A stretch of 64,000 nt of DNA from Tepidanaerobacter sp. EBM-38 (GTDB taxonomy: Bacteria; Bacillota; Thermosediminibacteria; Thermosediminibacterales; Tepidanaerobacteraceae): assembly GCA_001896545.1 (NCBI GenBank), contig MPOT01000086.1:41839-105838 (forward strand), written 5' to 3'. Of this stretch, positions 63,141 to 64,000 are shown piece after piece. Numbering within the stretch: position 1 is the first letter of the stretch; each line of letters opens with the position of its first letter. The translations under genes and the position numbers were made by a program. A model generated the notes under the pieces. The model had not been told where the DNA came from and did not search any database. It saw only the letters and a program-made list of their open reading frames with translations.

Positions 63141-64000
63141 TGGATATATCAGGCGCTAGAACTACTGTAATAATTTCTTTTATAGTATATTCCTTGATAC
63201 TACTTGGAATCGGAGAATACTCAAGACGCTCAATGGCTAAAACAAAATTAGACGATTACCTAAGTGAATTTTATACCGGCGGTCGTGGAATGGGAACACT
63301 TGTAATTGTATTTATGCTCGCTGCAGGCTTATGCAGTGCCGGCACGTTTCTAGGTAGTCCCGGACTTGCATATAGTGTCGGTCTAGTATTTCCCTTTGTG
63401 GTTTTGTCTCAGAGCTTTATGAACTTTGTTGTATTAGGACAGATAGGAAAAAAAGTAGGTATTATCGCTCGGCGCATAGATGCTCAATCATATCAAGACA
63501 TCTTGACATATAGATACAATAATAGCAAAGCTGTAAGGTGGTTTAGTGCCATTGCTATTTGGATTTTTTATACGTCTAATGTAGTAGCTCAACTTAGCGG
63601 AGGAAGCAGATTAATTGAAGTAATGACCGGTCTACCATATGTTACAGCTCTAATGATATTTGGTATAGTAATTTTAATTTACACTGTTACGGGCGGAATT
63701 AAAGGCGTATCGACTGCTACAGTCTTTCAAGGGATAGTTATGACTTTAGCGATAGTAATGTTGTTTGTTATGCTTATTGCAAAGGTGAGTCCTTTAGAAG
63801 CTACTTACAGAACTATTATTGACATCGATCCTAATTTGGTAACTCCTTGGGTTTGGAATCCCGCTTATGCCTTTTCGATGTTTGTTTCACTGGGCCTTGT
63901 TACTATAGGTCAACCGCATGGAGCTATGGGTTGCCTAATGTATAAAGATACAAAAGGTATGCACAATGCCATGATAATAGGCGCAGTTGTAGTGTTTATA
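63140..64000 (+). CDS. Sodium:solute symporter (3' truncated)
   Basis: The gene starts at ATG 63140, behind GAGGTG, and runs past the window end; 287 codons are visible. The first helices contain ISFIVYSLILLGIGEYSRR, the EFYTGGRGMGTLVIVFMLAAG segment and SAGTFLGSPGLAYSVGL, typical of the SSS (PanF-like) family. With the DUF997 partner and the preceding hydrolases, it probably imports the carboxylate or amide degraded by this operon; the substrate is not known. Confidence 0.88.
   Translation, partial: MDISGARTTVIISFIVYSLILLGIGEYSRRSMAKTKLDDYLSEFYTGGRGMGTLVIVFMLAAGLCSAGTFLGSPGLAYSVGLVFPFVVLSQSFMNFVVLGQIGKKVGIIARRIDAQSYQDILTYRYNNSKAVRWFSAIAIWIFYTSNVVAQLSGGSRLIEVMTGLPYVTALMIFGIVILIYTVTGGIKGVSTATVFQGIVMTLAIVMLFVMLIAKVSPLEATYRTIIDIDPNLVTPWVWNPAYAFSMFVSLGLVTIGQPHGAMGCLMYKDTKGMHNAMIIGAVVVFI

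Overview
The window is a stretch of low-GC Firmicutes chromosome, most probably from a strictly anaerobic, endospore-forming clostridium. The evidence is an Rnf complex, an NAD(P)-linked multisubunit [FeFe] hydrogenase under Rex, 4Fe-4S L-serine dehydratase, GatCAB, CotJ spore-coat genes, strong Shine-Dalgarno sequences and frequent TTG/GTG starts. The content would suit a Thermosediminibacterales/Tepidanaerobacter-like organism, but that is an inference. No rRNA, tRNA, CRISPR array, IS element or prophage was seen.

1-13.1 kb is housekeeping: a metallo-beta-lactamase-fold hydrolase cut by the window edge, typA, a secreted protein, birA, a small protein behind a possible RBS-masking leader, cca, a YtrA-type GntR/ABC transporter operon with a clear operator, a membrane protein, and gatCAB. 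13.1-19.2 kb is a complete oligopeptide ABC transporter operon. 19.2-21.7 kb holds a DUF1015 protein and an ApbE flavin transferase lipoprotein that lacks a normal start codon.

21.7-37.2 kb is the energy-metabolism core. An arm-perfect Rex box precedes rex and a colinear operon: an anti-sigma-like ATPase fused to a DRTGG domain, a HydA-like putative sensor, a second DRTGG protein, a PHP phosphoesterase, and the four subunits of an HndABCD-type hydrogenase with another ATPase inserted. A formate/nitrite-type channel follows; its promoter is bracketed by two more Rex-like boxes. Then comes rnfCDGEAB. RnfD and RnfG carry the ApbE flavinylation motifs, so the upstream apbE fits functionally. Together these genes would exchange electrons among ferredoxin, NAD(P)H, H2 and the membrane ion gradient.

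37.2-40.4 kb has cotJCBA on the minus strand (the 58-codon cotJA is easily missed), sdaAB-sdaAA, and a small glycine-rich repeat protein whose transcription terminator lies inside its own reading frame. 40.7-50.6 kb is a BREX type 3-like defence operon (brxF, brxC/pglY, methylase, pglZ, brxA-like) that lacks the expected helicase and ends with a stand-alone HIRAN-domain gene.

50.6-64 kb is governed by sigma-54. A LevR-type PTS activator converges on a Lac/cellobiose-family PTS operon with a -24/-12 promoter. A second sigma-54 activator precedes a catabolic operon (2,3-diaminopropionate ammonia-lyase, YgeY-type hydrolase, D-aminoacylase-like amidohydrolase, DUF997 protein and a sodium:solute symporter cut by the window end). 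That operon has its own -24/-12 promoter and three upstream copies of TTATCA-N3-TGATAA, with a fourth in front of the activator gene itself.
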